A stretch of DNA of 64,000 nucleotides from Affinundibacterium fentianense. Its GTDB lineage: Bacteria > Pseudomonadota > Gammaproteobacteria > Burkholderiales > Burkholderiaceae_D. A program made the translations under genes and the position numbers. Location of the stretch: positions 736,664-800,663 of the forward strand of contig NZ_JAGSPJ010000001.1 of assembly GCF_018139545.1 (NCBI RefSeq), read 5' to 3'. The notes under the pieces were generated by a model. That model was given only the letters and a program-made list of their open reading frames with translations, did no database searches and had not been told where the DNA came from. Within the stretch, counting starts at the first letter, position 1; each line of letters opens with the position of its first letter. This document shows positions 41,932 through 51,207 of this stretch, in pieces.

Positions 41932-42732
41932 CTATTTCATAAGTTTTTCTAACATTTGACGACAAGCGTCAGCCGTACGCTCAGGCATTTCCATTGGTAG
42001 CAGATGTCCCGCCGGCAATTGTACGAAGTGCTCGCGGCAAAGTCGCTTGGTCGTCGCCAAGCCGCCTTGACGACATTCGACCGACTCCGTCCCACCCACG
42101 AATCCGATCGGGACTTTATTCTTCCTAATTTGACGAGCTATCTGACCTAAATTTCCCGGCAGAGTTAAATAAATTTGTGTCTCAATTTCACGAGCAAATT
42201 TCAAACACAATCCTTCAGGATGTGGCTTCAATCCCGCTCGCACGTAATCTCTCAATACCTCAGGTGGCCAAATGGCAAACTTCTCTTTCGACGAAAAATG
42301 CTCGAACGCCTCTTGTTCATCGCGCCAAATCATCCGCCTCCGAATAGAAAATTGAGCCGGCGAGTAGCGTTCCAGCAAGCCCAACAATCGAAAACCACGT
42401 AGTATCAAGGAACGCCATCCTGTCACCACGGGTGAGTCAATCATCAACACACAACGAACTAGATCTGGACGACGACTGGCTGCCATCAACGACAAAATCC
42501 CGCCCAAGGAATGCCCAAGCAGAGCGACCGGTTCCGTATAATTCGCTTCCAAGGTGTCAATGAGTTCTTGCACAAGAAATGGCCAATTCACTGTCACTGG
42601 ATAGGCCTGATTGTGCCCATGCATTTCTAAAAATCGGATATCAAAATGCTGTCCAAGATGTTGCAACATATGACGATATGAACCAGACGGAAAACTGTTT
42701 CCGTGGCAAAAATGAACAATAGCTTGAGGCAT
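41932..42732 (-). CDS. Alpha/beta hydrolase
   Basis: A 266-residue alpha/beta-hydrolase. HCHGNSFPSGSY forms the oxyanion region, GHSLGG the nucleophile elbow (serine near residue 94), and the catalytic histidine is probably in LPAGHLLPME near the C-terminus. Substrate unknown. It lies 56 nt downstream of comEC on the same strand and may be cotranscribed with tatD-comEC. Confidence 0.86.
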   Translation of the reverse strand: MPQAIVHFCHGNSFPSGSYRHMLQHLGQHFDIRFLEMHGHNQAYPVTVNWPFLVQELIDTLEANYTEPVALLGHSLGGILSLMAASRRPDLVRCVLMIDSPVVTGWRSLILRGFRLLGLLERYSPAQFSIRRRMIWRDEQEAFEHFSSKEKFAIWPPEVLRDYVRAGLKPHPEGLCLKFAREIETQIYLTLPGNLGQIARQIRKNKVPIGFVGGTESVECRQGGLATTKRLCREHFVQLPAGHLLPMEMPERTADACRQMLEKLMK

Positions 42733-42788
42733 GTAAAACCTGATTAATCAAGAACGTTGCAGACAAGGTGCGAGAGGCAATACAGCCA

Positions 42789-45374
42789 CTACGGATACCA
42801 ATAGCGAGCTCGCTTCTCTCGATATTGACTCACACTGAGCGTGTCGCCAAATTGTAATGTGATTGCACCACTTATATCCGTCCTTAGAGGTTTTATTCCA
42901 AAATCATGATAGCGCTGCAATATGTCGTGTTTGGGATGGTGATAGCGATTTAGGTAACCAACTTGAAAGATCGCCCATTCCGGCCGCACACTTTGTAAAA
43001 ATCCCGAACTGGATGAAGTACCACTCCCATGATGTGGAGCAAGCAATACGGTTGATCGCAGCTTATCAGGTATGCTGTTCACCAACTCGTCTTCCTGAAT
43101 TGCCTCAATATCACCCGCTAACAATAGGGATTTGGATTTCGTTGACACTTTCAAGGTACAACTCAAGGCATTGGTCTTCCATTTTGGACTGGTATAGATC
43201 ACTGGGACGGGATGCAAGATTTCAAAATGGACGCCATCCCAATCCCAACTTTGCCCTGCAACGCATGATTCAGCATGCTTTGCTGCTTCAACAATAGGAT
43301 GATCACTAGGCAACGAGGAAGATAGCGTGTTGACCTCGATTCCATTCAGTATGCTGAGTGCTCCCCCGGAATGATCGTTATCTGCATGTGAAATAATCAA
43401 TTTATCGAGCGAACCAATGCCACGCGCTTGAAAGTACGGCAGCAAGATTCTTGTACCGCTATTCGAATCAATCTGCAATCCAGGTCCCGTATCATAAAGA
43501 ACGCGGTGTTCTGCTGTCTCAATAAGTACGGCAGAACCTTGCCCAACATCAAAGGCTGTGACCGACATTTCCCCTTGTTGCGGTTTCGATACTGGATTCA
43601 ACAAGAGAGGTGCGTAGAAAATCCAGCCTACTGCGCGAAAAGGAATTCCTCGAGGTGCCAAAATCCAAAGCGTTCCGACCACCGCGAGCAGAAACATCCA
43701 CCAACTCGGCACAGGTATTTGCCAAACCGCGAGCCGACTTGACCCAAGAATTGAAAGTATCTGCACAAGAGATTCGACGCCGACAAGCGCAAACCCTAAT
43801 ACCCATTCCGATAATGGAGAAAAAAGTACACTTCCCGCCAATGCTAAAGGTGTCACGATAAAACTAATGAATGGGATCGCCAGCGCATTGGCAATCGGCG
43901 CAACAAGTGAAATTTGCGCAAACAAGAGCAAACTCAAAGGGACAAGTCCCACGGTAATTGCATATTGGGCGCGCGCAGCAAGTCGAAGTTGCCCGAGGCA
44001 ACGCGTCCATATTTCGCGCCATTGGCCTAATTTCCCTCTTTCTATTTGTGCCATTTGATGCGATGAGCTAGCCAGTGCTTCAGGCGAAGCATAGGGTAAC
44101 AATTGAGCAGTCTCGGTCGGTTCGGCATGAGCAATCTCGAATCGCCCTACATTCACATACATTAGAAGTGCGACAGCACAAAAGGAAAGCCAAAAACCAG
44201 GCCAACAAATCGCCCAAGGATCGACCAGCAACACGGCCAACAATGCCAAACTCAAGACCTGAGTTGGATTGGAATCACGTCCAGTCCAAACTGCGAAAGC
44301 TAAAATGGTGATCATCCACAAAGTTCGTTGTGCTGGGATACCGAATCCAGCAAGCGCCACATAAATCAATGCAGTTATCCAAGCAACAAGAACCGCGACT
44401 TTGGGCGCTGGCAATAAAAGCGGCAATTGCCATTGCGTAAAAAAAGAATGTCGCCAAAAAAAATGCGCTAGTCCAGCGAACAAGCCCGCGATCATCGTGA
44501 TATGCAAGCCAGAAATCGAAATTAAATGCCCTATCCCCGTCCGATTGAATAAAGTCCAATCATTCGCGGAGATATTGCGCTGATCACCAATCACCAGTGC
44601 GGTGACGACGCCGGCATAACGGGCATTCGGAAGTGCCCCTTGAATTTTCTCCCGCAGATAGAAACGCCCGAGTTGAATCCAGCGGTGCAAGCTAGGAACA
44701 AATTCGTCCAGCTTGCGCGTGCTTTGCGCAGTCTCTGCAGAATTCGCACGCACCACGCCTGTGGCTCGCACGCCCTGTTCGAACATTAGAGCTTCATAGT
44801 CAAAACCATATGGATTCGCGTTACCGTGCACACGCTTAAGACGAACCGCAAGTTGCCAGCGTTGGCCGGGTTTTAACGCGACAGTTTGCCTCGGACTTTG
44901 TGCTTCACTGTACCAAGCCAAAGCGATACGTTCAGGAAATTGTTTATCAGAATAGCTGGCTTGGTCTGCCCAATTTGGGGAAATGAGCTTCTCAACTCGC
45001 AGTAAAAATGATTGTCCATTCGAATGGAAGTCTGGCAAGCTATCTATTACGCCGACAATCAGGGCATCTTGATTTTCCAAGTTCTTCGGCAGTTCTTGCC
45101 GCAGCACTTGATATGCTACGATCCCCGCCCAACAGAAACCGAAAACAATCCCAATACCTAACAAATAGACATGTCGCAGCAGGTACACTAGATCAACAAC
45201 ATGTCGCGCCTGTGACTTTTGTATCAATAGCGCATATCGAGTCAGAACAGGGATCAACGCCATCAATGGGAACATCGCCAGCGTGATCAAAATCAATAAG
45301 TTGTATGACCACAAAGCGGCCTGTTGCTGCAATAGAACGACACCAATAACAAAACCTATGGTTGCCGAGCGCAC
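42789..45374 (-). CDS. comEC: DNA internalization competence protein ComEC/Rec2
   Basis: An inner-membrane channel of 861 residues for single-stranded DNA uptake in transformation. The N-terminal membrane and OB-fold region is followed by the Competence domain (TALVIGDQRNIS, HLISISGLHITMIAGL near residue 280) and many helices. The C-terminal metallo-beta-lactamase domain has ISHADNDHSGG (near 660) and HHGSGTSSS. The start is GTG at 45374, four bases after the tatD stop, implying coupling. Whether the strain is naturally competent cannot be judged; no other com genes except a lone pilin-like gene are in view. Confidence 0.94.
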   Translation of the reverse strand: MRSATIGFVIGVVLLQQQAALWSYNLLILITLAMFPLMALIPVLTRYALLIQKSQARHVVDLVYLLRHVYLLGIGIVFGFCWAGIVAYQVLRQELPKNLENQDALIVGVIDSLPDFHSNGQSFLLRVEKLISPNWADQASYSDKQFPERIALAWYSEAQSPRQTVALKPGQRWQLAVRLKRVHGNANPYGFDYEALMFEQGVRATGVVRANSAETAQSTRKLDEFVPSLHRWIQLGRFYLREKIQGALPNARYAGVVTALVIGDQRNISANDWTLFNRTGIGHLISISGLHITMIAGLFAGLAHFFWRHSFFTQWQLPLLLPAPKVAVLVAWITALIYVALAGFGIPAQRTLWMITILAFAVWTGRDSNPTQVLSLALLAVLLVDPWAICWPGFWLSFCAVALLMYVNVGRFEIAHAEPTETAQLLPYASPEALASSSHQMAQIERGKLGQWREIWTRCLGQLRLAARAQYAITVGLVPLSLLLFAQISLVAPIANALAIPFISFIVTPLALAGSVLFSPLSEWVLGFALVGVESLVQILSILGSSRLAVWQIPVPSWWMFLLAVVGTLWILAPRGIPFRAVGWIFYAPLLLNPVSKPQQGEMSVTAFDVGQGSAVLIETAEHRVLYDTGPGLQIDSNSGTRILLPYFQARGIGSLDKLIISHADNDHSGGALSILNGIEVNTLSSSLPSDHPIVEAAKHAESCVAGQSWDWDGVHFEILHPVPVIYTSPKWKTNALSCTLKVSTKSKSLLLAGDIEAIQEDELVNSIPDKLRSTVLLAPHHGSGTSSSSGFLQSVRPEWAIFQVGYLNRYHHPKHDILQRYHDFGIKPLRTDISGAITLQFGDTLSVSQYREKRARYWYP

Positions 45375-45378
45375 GCAG

Positions 45379-46197
45379 CTATCTCAATGGATAATGCGCT
45401 GCCATTCGCGGAAGCGCACTCAGAACATTCAAAGTGGTTTGCTGCGCTAGCTCTTTGGGCTCAAGACCTCGCATTTCGGCTAACTCCAATCCAATTTGCA
45501 CTAACTCGCCAGGAGAATTGATTCCCGGATGACACCAGCGTGGGGCAATATCAGGCGCATCGGTTTCGAGCACAATGCTCGAAAGCGGCAAGCTAGTCGC
45601 TAGTCGCCGAATTTGCAAAGCTCGTGTAAAAGTCATCGCTCCACCAAATCCCAATTTAAACCCCGCTTGAACAAATTGCTGCGCTTGCTGTTCACTGCCA
45701 TTAAAGGCATGCGCAATACCTCCAATCACAGAGATCCGGCGCAATTGTTTTAATATTTTATCTTGCGATTTTCGCACGTGCAATAAGACAGGTAAACCAA
45801 AATCTCGCGCAATTTTCAATTGCTCTGCATAGAAAAACTCTTGTTTCTCACGAAGCGGTGCTTCACACAATGCTGGAACAAAATAATCCAAGCCAATCTC
45901 ACCGATTGCGACTAAGCGACTACCTTGCTCTGTGTTCGTCAACAATCTTCCAATTTCACCACGTAAATAATCGAGATCTTCAATTTTTGAATTGGCGACG
46001 AACATGGGATGAATGCCCAGCGCATAAAAACACATGTTACTTTGAACGGAAAGCTGCATCACATCCACAAAATTCGCTCTATGCACGGCTGGAATCACGA
46101 TCGCCGAGACTCCCATTCTTGCTGCCTCAGCAGCCAATATCAATGAACGTCCGGCAAACTCGCTTGCATCCAGATGGCAATGACTATCAATCCACAT
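45379..46197 (-). CDS. TatD-family metal-dependent hydrolase
   Basis: A 272-residue TIM-barrel phosphodiesterase/DNase. The metal-binding DSHCHLD is at residues 3-9, GEIGLDYF in the middle, LHVRKSQ, HAFNGS and the C-terminal ETDAPDI complete the set. I start at ATG 46197, where the metal motif follows immediately; the frame is open to 46242. It precedes comEC by four bases. TatD-like nucleases process DNA ends; the pairing with comEC may be only positional. Confidence 0.92.
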   Translation of the reverse strand: MWIDSHCHLDASEFAGRSLILAAEAARMGVSAIVIPAVHRANFVDVMQLSVQSNMCFYALGIHPMFVANSKIEDLDYLRGEIGRLLTNTEQGSRLVAIGEIGLDYFVPALCEAPLREKQEFFYAEQLKIARDFGLPVLLHVRKSQDKILKQLRRISVIGGIAHAFNGSEQQAQQFVQAGFKLGFGGAMTFTRALQIRRLATSLPLSSIVLETDAPDIAPRWCHPGINSPGELVQIGLELAEMRGLEPKELAQQTTLNVLSALPRMAAHYPLR

Positions 46198-46435
46198 AAT
46201 TGACTTTCTTTCGATACTACGTTCAAAGTTTTTAGAGGGCACATCAAGATAGGCGTCAACGACACGACTTCATGCGTGATCGAACATCGTTCTTTCCTTG
46301 CGGTTCTGTGCGAATCCCAGCATCACCGTGGAACCGATTTACTTAATCACACGCAAGATTATGCTAAGCTCTTCGCTTCCGTCAACGCGTGATCGCGCTC
46401 GATTTTTCTCAAACCTTCAACTTTTGTTTTCGCGC

Positions 46436-47353
46436 ATGCCTCATTCTCAACTGAGACCACAACATTTACTCACTGCCCTTCTAGTTATCATTATATGGGG
46501 GATGAATTTTGTTGTGATCAAAATCGGACTCAAGGGCATGCCACCTCTCCTGCTCGCAGCATTACGGTTTGTATTCGTCGCGTTCCCTGCAATTTTTTTC
46601 CTCGCTCGTCCCAAAGTGCCATTGAAATTTTTATTTGCTTACGCGGCCACAATTAGTTTTGGGCAATTTGCCTTTCTTTTTTCGGCGATTGCCGTGGGAA
46701 TGCCGGCTGGACTTGCGTCCCTAGTCCTTCAAGCTCAGGCCTTCTTTACCATTGCCCTCTCCGCACTTTTTTTTGGCGACAAACTCAAAGCCCATCATAT
46801 TCTGGGCATGCTGGCCGCCAGCCTTGGGCTTCTCGTACTAGGCGGCGGAAGTTTGCATTTAAGTGGTAGTCAATTAAGTATTGCCGGATTTGCGTTAACT
46901 TTGTGCGCAGCACTCTCTTGGGCGAGTGGGAATATTATTAGCAAAAAATTGGGGTCCGTCGACATGTTAAATTTAGTTGCATGGAGCGCTCTGATACCCA
47001 TTATTCCCTTCTTGCTCCTTTCCTGCGCCATTGATGGCGCCGCGACTGTATGGACGTGTCTGATCCATATTCGTATCGAGGCAATACTCGCGGTACTATA
47101 CTTATCTGGTGCCGCGAGTTTAATTGGCTATACTTTATGGGGAAAATTATTGGCGACTTTGCCCACTCAGGTCGTCGCACCACTGACCTTATTGGTGCCG
47201 ATAGTCGGGCTTAGTTCGGCTTGGTTAATACTTGATGAAGCTCTCAACTCGATACAAATAATTGGAGCAGCGATCGTGATGGCCGGCCTTTTAATTAATG
47301 TCTTTGGCGCCAAGATTTATACATTCTTTCGCCAAAGCACGCCACTTCAATGA
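46436..47353 (+). CDS. EamA-family transporter (DMT superfamily)
   Basis: A 305-residue inner-membrane exporter with ten predicted helices in two EamA repeats. The N-terminal IIIWGMNFVVIKIGL is typical of the O-acetylserine/cysteine exporter-like branch. The substrate is probably an amino acid or metabolite, not provable here. I start at ATG 46436, where homology begins; the frame is open to 46298. Confidence 0.88.
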   Translation: MPHSQLRPQHLLTALLVIIIWGMNFVVIKIGLKGMPPLLLAALRFVFVAFPAIFFLARPKVPLKFLFAYAATISFGQFAFLFSAIAVGMPAGLASLVLQAQAFFTIALSALFFGDKLKAHHILGMLAASLGLLVLGGGSLHLSGSQLSIAGFALTLCAALSWASGNIISKKLGSVDMLNLVAWSALIPIIPFLLLSCAIDGAATVWTCLIHIRIEAILAVLYLSGAASLIGYTLWGKLLATLPTQVVAPLTLLVPIVGLSSAWLILDEALNSIQIIGAAIVMAGLLINVFGAKIYTFFRQSTPLQ

Positions 47354-47558
47354 CGCAAATAGGATCCCTAATGTCATCCCAATAGAATATCTCTGCAGAA
47401 AAATAGACATGCATCGATCGGAAAAGACGATTTTTATCAGAACAGACATCGCGATAAAAAGCTCGCTTCATCTCATTAATTTAGTTCCGATCACTTCGTA
47501 TCAATGTGAATATGTTTGAGAAATCCATCGAACCAATTAGAAAGGAGAAAGTGGAAGC

Positions 47559-47846
47559 ATGTTAGAACTCCGTCCGAATTGCGAGCACTGCAATCGCGAT
47601 TTACCACCAGAGCATGAAGATGCAAGAATATGCTCCTTCGAGTGTACATTTTGTCGCGACTGCGTTGACAATCTATTGCATGGAATTTGTCCGAATTGCG
47701 GAGGCAATTTTAGTCCCCGTCCGATACGACCACCTCGATTGGGCCGCAACGACAACGATCTTTTACACTACCCAGCTAGAGAGTCACGCGTCCATCGCCC
47801 AGTGGATCTGCCCGCGCATGCAAATTATTTGAAAAAGCGAAAATAG
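47559..47846 (+). CDS. DUF1272 small zinc-ribbon-like protein
   Basis: A 95-residue protein. Cysteine pairs CEHC (near residue 8), CSFEC then CRDC, and CPNCG form a likely zinc-binding module, followed by an Arg/Pro-rich tail. The start MLELRPNCEHC is the hallmark of DUF1272. A strong AAGGAG lies upstream. No function is known for the family. Confidence 0.9.
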   Translation: MLELRPNCEHCNRDLPPEHEDARICSFECTFCRDCVDNLLHGICPNCGGNFSPRPIRPPRLGRNDNDLLHYPARESRVHRPVDLPAHANYLKKRK

Positions 47847-47899
47847 GAGCTGGAGAGCAGCAACTGTTTTGGAATTGAGCAAAAAATAAATGCCTGTCA

Positions 47900-48487
47900 C
47901 TAATGCGAACTATGCGAATTCGAAGGATCCGGCATGGTATCGGGTCGAAAACTCCATTGCGGGCTCAGAAGAACGACAAACACAGCGATAAGCGCAATCG
48001 CAACAGACAAAGCAAATGCAACCGACGAATCGGCCATTCGTTGCGGATAAATTTTCGCAACGGCGCCTAGTCCTATCAAATTTCCACCTGCCACCAAAAT
48101 TGCCGTCGCATAGTCATGAAACCTTCTCGCTTTATTCGCACCGACCGCCCATTTGGCATGGGTATTGTAGCTAGGCAGCTCCTCATGTGCATTCTCCAAT
48201 TGCTCAAGTGCCGACAAAAATCTGCGTAAATTAGTAATCGCACTTTCAGCTTTAAAATTGAGAAACGCTAAACTGATAGAAGCGACGGGAAACCCGAGCA
48301 TTAGCCATTCAACGGGAACCTCGCCACGCGCTTCGCCCGACTTCAGTGCAACAAGTGCAGCGAGTAAACTCACGACCAAAGTCACATAAAGCGCCAAAGC
48401 CTGCTGGCGCTGAGCGATCCTAGCATTCACTTCATTATATGCAGCGATAAAACGGTAATTTGCATCGACTGAAAATTTCTTAGACAT
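47900..48487 (-). CDS. Uncharacterised four-helix membrane protein
   Basis: A 195-residue protein that I do not recognise. An N-terminal amphipathic segment (YNEVNARIAQRQQALALY) leads into two close membrane helices (about residues 30-48 and 60-76), a soluble middle with RRFLSALEQLENAHEELPSY and ANKARRFHDYA, and two more helices (about 127-146 and 156-175). The helix-pair layout recalls the SLATT-type membrane effectors, but this is only topological. It is a lone gene; no nucleotide cyclase or sensor neighbours are present. Confidence 0.6.
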   Translation of the reverse strand: MSKKFSVDANYRFIAAYNEVNARIAQRQQALALYVTLVVSLLAALVALKSGEARGEVPVEWLMLGFPVASISLAFLNFKAESAITNLRRFLSALEQLENAHEELPSYNTHAKWAVGANKARRFHDYATAILVAGGNLIGLGAVAKIYPQRMADSSVAFALSVAIALIAVFVVLLSPQWSFRPDTMPDPSNSHSSH

Positions 48488-48641
48488 ACGAAGCCCAACG
48501 TAGAGTTAAATTCGGCAGCTTATCCTGCCCATCTAGAGAGATGTGCGATCGATCCTGGTCGTCGATTAAATCATAAACAATTCTATTTTATAAATCGTCT
48601 ATGACAGCCCCTTTATCCAAGACAAAAAAGGGGAAATGGGA

Positions 48642-48675
48642 AAGCCATCCTATCTTCAGCAAGATAGGATGGCTT
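48642..48675. repeat. Perfect 15-bp hairpin downstream of the lipoprotein gene
   Basis: AAGCCATCCTATCTT and its exact inverted copy with a four-base CAGC loop. On the minus strand it is followed by CCCATTTCCCCTTTTTTG, and a second hairpin (CCCCTTT/AAAGGGG, about 48608-48633) contains that T-run. It may act as a terminator for the lipoprotein gene, although the T-run is set back from the stem. Confidence 0.6.
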
Positions 48676-48716
48676 CATCGAACGTCAATGCTGATAATCT
48701 ACAGCAAAATGAATCC

Positions 48717-48920
48717 TTACGGTTTATATAGATTCGCTCGGCAACTAAAGCTAGTCGTCGTTACTTTATCCACATTCCCTTGACCGCACGTCGAGATCGC
48801 TTGTTGAGACATGATCGCAATTTGCTTACTACTCTCGACATTACTCTCACTGACAGAGATACAACCCGTCAACACCCATGCGAAACAAAACATTACGCCG
48901 ATCTGTATTCGTTTTTTCAT
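48717..48920 (-). CDS. Small lipoprotein
   Basis: A 67-residue protein with a lipoprotein signal: KKRIQIGVMFCFAWVLTGC with lipobox LTGC, so the mature protein is only about 48 residues, with two further cysteines (STCGQ, FSCRA). ATG 48920 has AGGA five bases upstream; a longer frame to 48932 exists. Function unknown. It is close to an uncharacterised membrane protein and an exported C1B peptidase. Confidence 0.7.
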   Translation of the reverse strand: MKKRIQIGVMFCFAWVLTGCISVSESNVESSKQIAIMSQQAISTCGQGNVDKVTTTSFSCRANLYKP

Positions 48921-49136
48921 TTTCCTATCCAATTCATTTACATTACATCGAGTTCAAATCGCGATGTCTATCGCGATCTCTTCACAAAATACCGCCAATC
49001 ATCATAAAAATCAGCAGGCGACCTGTGCTGCTCACAAAAAAACATCGCCCCTGCAATAATGTCTGTACTTGAATTTGGTTGACGATTTTCTGAGCACTTC
49101 CTATGTTGACACCCAAAAAAGGTAGATTAACTTATT

Positions 49137-50285
49137 TTATCGGATCGCCGATTTTTGGCGTATATCTGCTGGAATCGCATCCTTGTGAACCATAAAATAA
49201 ATCGTTTTCATTCGAACATAGTTTCTACTCATATGCAAATGACCCTCGAATGGACCGCTGCTCACCCCATAGCTATTTTTTGTCAAGAAAAATGGATTAC
49301 CTTTTTCATCTTTACTTAGGCCTACGATATGCATACTATGATCATCTGTACTGCGCCAGTCATCAAAAGCGTCTTGCCTAAAATCTTGCGTTATCAGCTT
49401 CGATTCATCGTCTAACACGGCATAACCTTCTTTCACGTTGAAACCTTTTTCGCTCGTATCGCCACCCCAGGAGATCGTGTATCCATTGCTTAGTGCATGA
49501 TTCATAATTCTCTCCATATCATCAATCGGGACGTTGAGATACCGACTATCATGTGACCAATTGTCAGGAATTTCCAATCGAATGCGCTGATAGTAAGGGT
49601 GATGGCTAAAACTTGTTACCTCCACATAATCATCAGGATTCAATTTCAGTACCTGATCGCGGAAGGTTTGCGGTGTATAAACTCTGTTCTCAAATACAAA
49701 ATTGCTTGGCGGCTTGCCAATATACGCGTCCAAAATTCCCTCGAAGGCAGCTCGCCAAGATTTACTGGGGCGCCCAGTTTTAATCACCGCATCTAAAAAA
49801 GCTTTGGTCGTTGCAGCCAACTCGGCATGATCGAGTTTTGTTTCCCCTTCTTTCAAACCCGTGTAATACGCTTTGGGGACTGCGCCATAGCGCTTCAACA
49901 TCTCCATAGCGTCATGATTATTTCCCCCCTCCCAAAAAGTTGCTTTTCCCTGCACACGCAAGTAAGCATCTGCTTTCAAGGGATAAGCATGTCTTACCCC
50001 AAAAACTTCAGACAGTTCGATAAGCTTGCCACCTTGGCGAGCAACTTCACTTTCCATAAACGAGGCTGTCGCAAAATTCCAGCATGTATTCGTGCGAGCC
50101 TGATCCTTTGCCGCTGTGCGTTGCGCTTCGTGGGTGATTGTAAATACTTTCTTATTGGCGTTTGCAGCACTGCTTGAACTTGCTGCATTCGCACTATTCA
50201 CAAGCGTACTTTGCGCAAAGCAAGTCGATGCAAATAGGTTCAAGACGCCCAGCACAAGCACGACAGATAAGGGTTTGGTATGCAT
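49137..50285 (-). CDS. Exported C1B-family (bleomycin hydrolase-like) cysteine peptidase
   Basis: A 382-residue papain-fold peptidase. After a clear signal peptide (ending FAQ near residue 25) and a Ser/Ala/Asn-rich linker, the active-site cysteine lies in TNTCWNFATASFMESE (near residue 68), the histidine in DDHSMHIVG (near 315) and the asparagine in TKNSYG (near 335). These are the family C1B motifs. Known C1B enzymes (PepC, bleomycin hydrolase) are cytosolic hexameric aminopeptidases of about 450 residues, so export and the shorter length are unusual. Confidence 0.85.
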   Translation of the reverse strand: MHTKPLSVVLVLGVLNLFASTCFAQSTLVNSANAASSSSAANANKKVFTITHEAQRTAAKDQARTNTCWNFATASFMESEVARQGGKLIELSEVFGVRHAYPLKADAYLRVQGKATFWEGGNNHDAMEMLKRYGAVPKAYYTGLKEGETKLDHAELAATTKAFLDAVIKTGRPSKSWRAAFEGILDAYIGKPPSNFVFENRVYTPQTFRDQVLKLNPDDYVEVTSFSHHPYYQRIRLEIPDNWSHDSRYLNVPIDDMERIMNHALSNGYTISWGGDTSEKGFNVKEGYAVLDDESKLITQDFRQDAFDDWRSTDDHSMHIVGLSKDEKGNPFFLTKNSYGVSSGPFEGHLHMSRNYVRMKTIYFMVHKDAIPADIRQKSAIR

Positions 50286-50612
50286 TTTCTATCCTTGTTA
50301 GCAGATCTTTCAATTCGTTCGATTGCTGCAATGGCGTTTTCATCTCGTTTTATCGTCATTGCTTGCAACGACCGCTTCGCATCATAGCTTCGATCTTAAA
50401 TTGAAAAAAGGCCTTAATTGAAAAACTCTTTCAATTAAAGAATGGTTTCTCATTTCTCGAAATTAAAAGAATCACGTGACGCACTCATCGGCTGAAATAT
50501 CACGTTCAGACGAAGGTTCATGACAAAGTTTTTCTCTTGTGATAATTTGTGTCTATTCATCCAAGTATCCCTCACCAATACCATTGCAAAATTACTTTAT
50601 ATGCGCGTTCCT
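50286..50612. other. Intergenic region between the C1B peptidase and the pilin-like gene
   Basis: 327 bp between divergent genes. It holds a perfect ten-base-pair hairpin (TTAATTGAAA/TTTCAATTAA, 50414-50438, five-base loop) but no T-run or gene. Promoters for both flanking genes are presumably here but are not convincing by eye. Confidence 0.5.
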
Positions 50613-51116
50613 ATGAAAAAAATACTCGGTTTCTCACTTTTAGAAGCAATGGTCGCGGTGGCAATTATTGCGATCTTGGCTGCAATGGCCCTCCCTTCCT
50701 ATTTATTTAAGATCATTCGCGAACAAATAGAAACAGCAATTCCGCTTATCGAAATCGCAAAAACACCGATTGCAAACTCATGGCGATCCGACAAGATTTT
50801 GCTGGCTGATAATGCAGCTGCAATGCTTCCTCCACCAGACAAAATTGTGAACAATTTCGTTAAAAGTGTCACGATTGAAAATGGTGCCATTCACATCAAA
50901 TTTGGAAATCGCGCAAACAAAGCAATCCAAAATAAGATCTTAACTTTCCGACCTGCAGTCATTGATGATGCCCAAGTTGTGCCTATCACTTGGGTATGTG
51001 CCAATGCGGGTGCACCGGACAAAATGACCTTAAAGGGAACAGATAGAACAAATATCGACCCACAAAACCTTCCACTAATTTGCCGTCCACGCGACAAAAC
51101 ACAATCAAATAACTAA
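50613..51116 (+). CDS. Type IV pilin-like protein
   Basis: A 167-residue prepilin. KKILGFSLLEAMVAVAIIAI carries the prepilin peptidase site G|FSLLE with Glu at +5 and the hydrophobic N-terminal helix. The C-terminal half has two cysteines (TWVCANAG, LICRPR) that probably form the pilin D-loop disulfide. Homologues are usually annotated as pilin/PilA-like. It is isolated, with no pilus assembly genes nearby. The start is uncertain: another ATG (50601) is in frame, and neither has a ribosome binding site. Confidence 0.85.
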   Translation: MKKILGFSLLEAMVAVAIIAILAAMALPSYLFKIIREQIETAIPLIEIAKTPIANSWRSDKILLADNAAAMLPPPDKIVNNFVKSVTIENGAIHIKFGNRANKAIQNKILTFRPAVIDDAQVVPITWVCANAGAPDKMTLKGTDRTNIDPQNLPLICRPRDKTQSNN

Positions 51117-51129
51117 TTTCCATCCCATA

Positions 51130-51167
51130 AAAAAAGCACAGCGACTCTGACGTCGCTGTGCTTTTTT
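51130..51167. terminator. Bidirectional terminator between the pilin-like gene and the TonB receptor gene
   Basis: A 16-bp perfect stem AAAAAAGCACAGCGAC and its inverted copy, six-base loop, T-runs on both strands, between convergent genes. Confidence 0.93.
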
Positions 51168-51207
51168 CACAAACAAATAGGCTATCCCTAGATTAGTAAA
51201 TCCGCGA

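Noticed and set aside
47900..48487. SLATT-type defence effector
   Set aside because: Only the membrane topology is suggestive; there is no associated nucleotide sensor, cyclase or other defence gene, so it is kept as uncharacterised.
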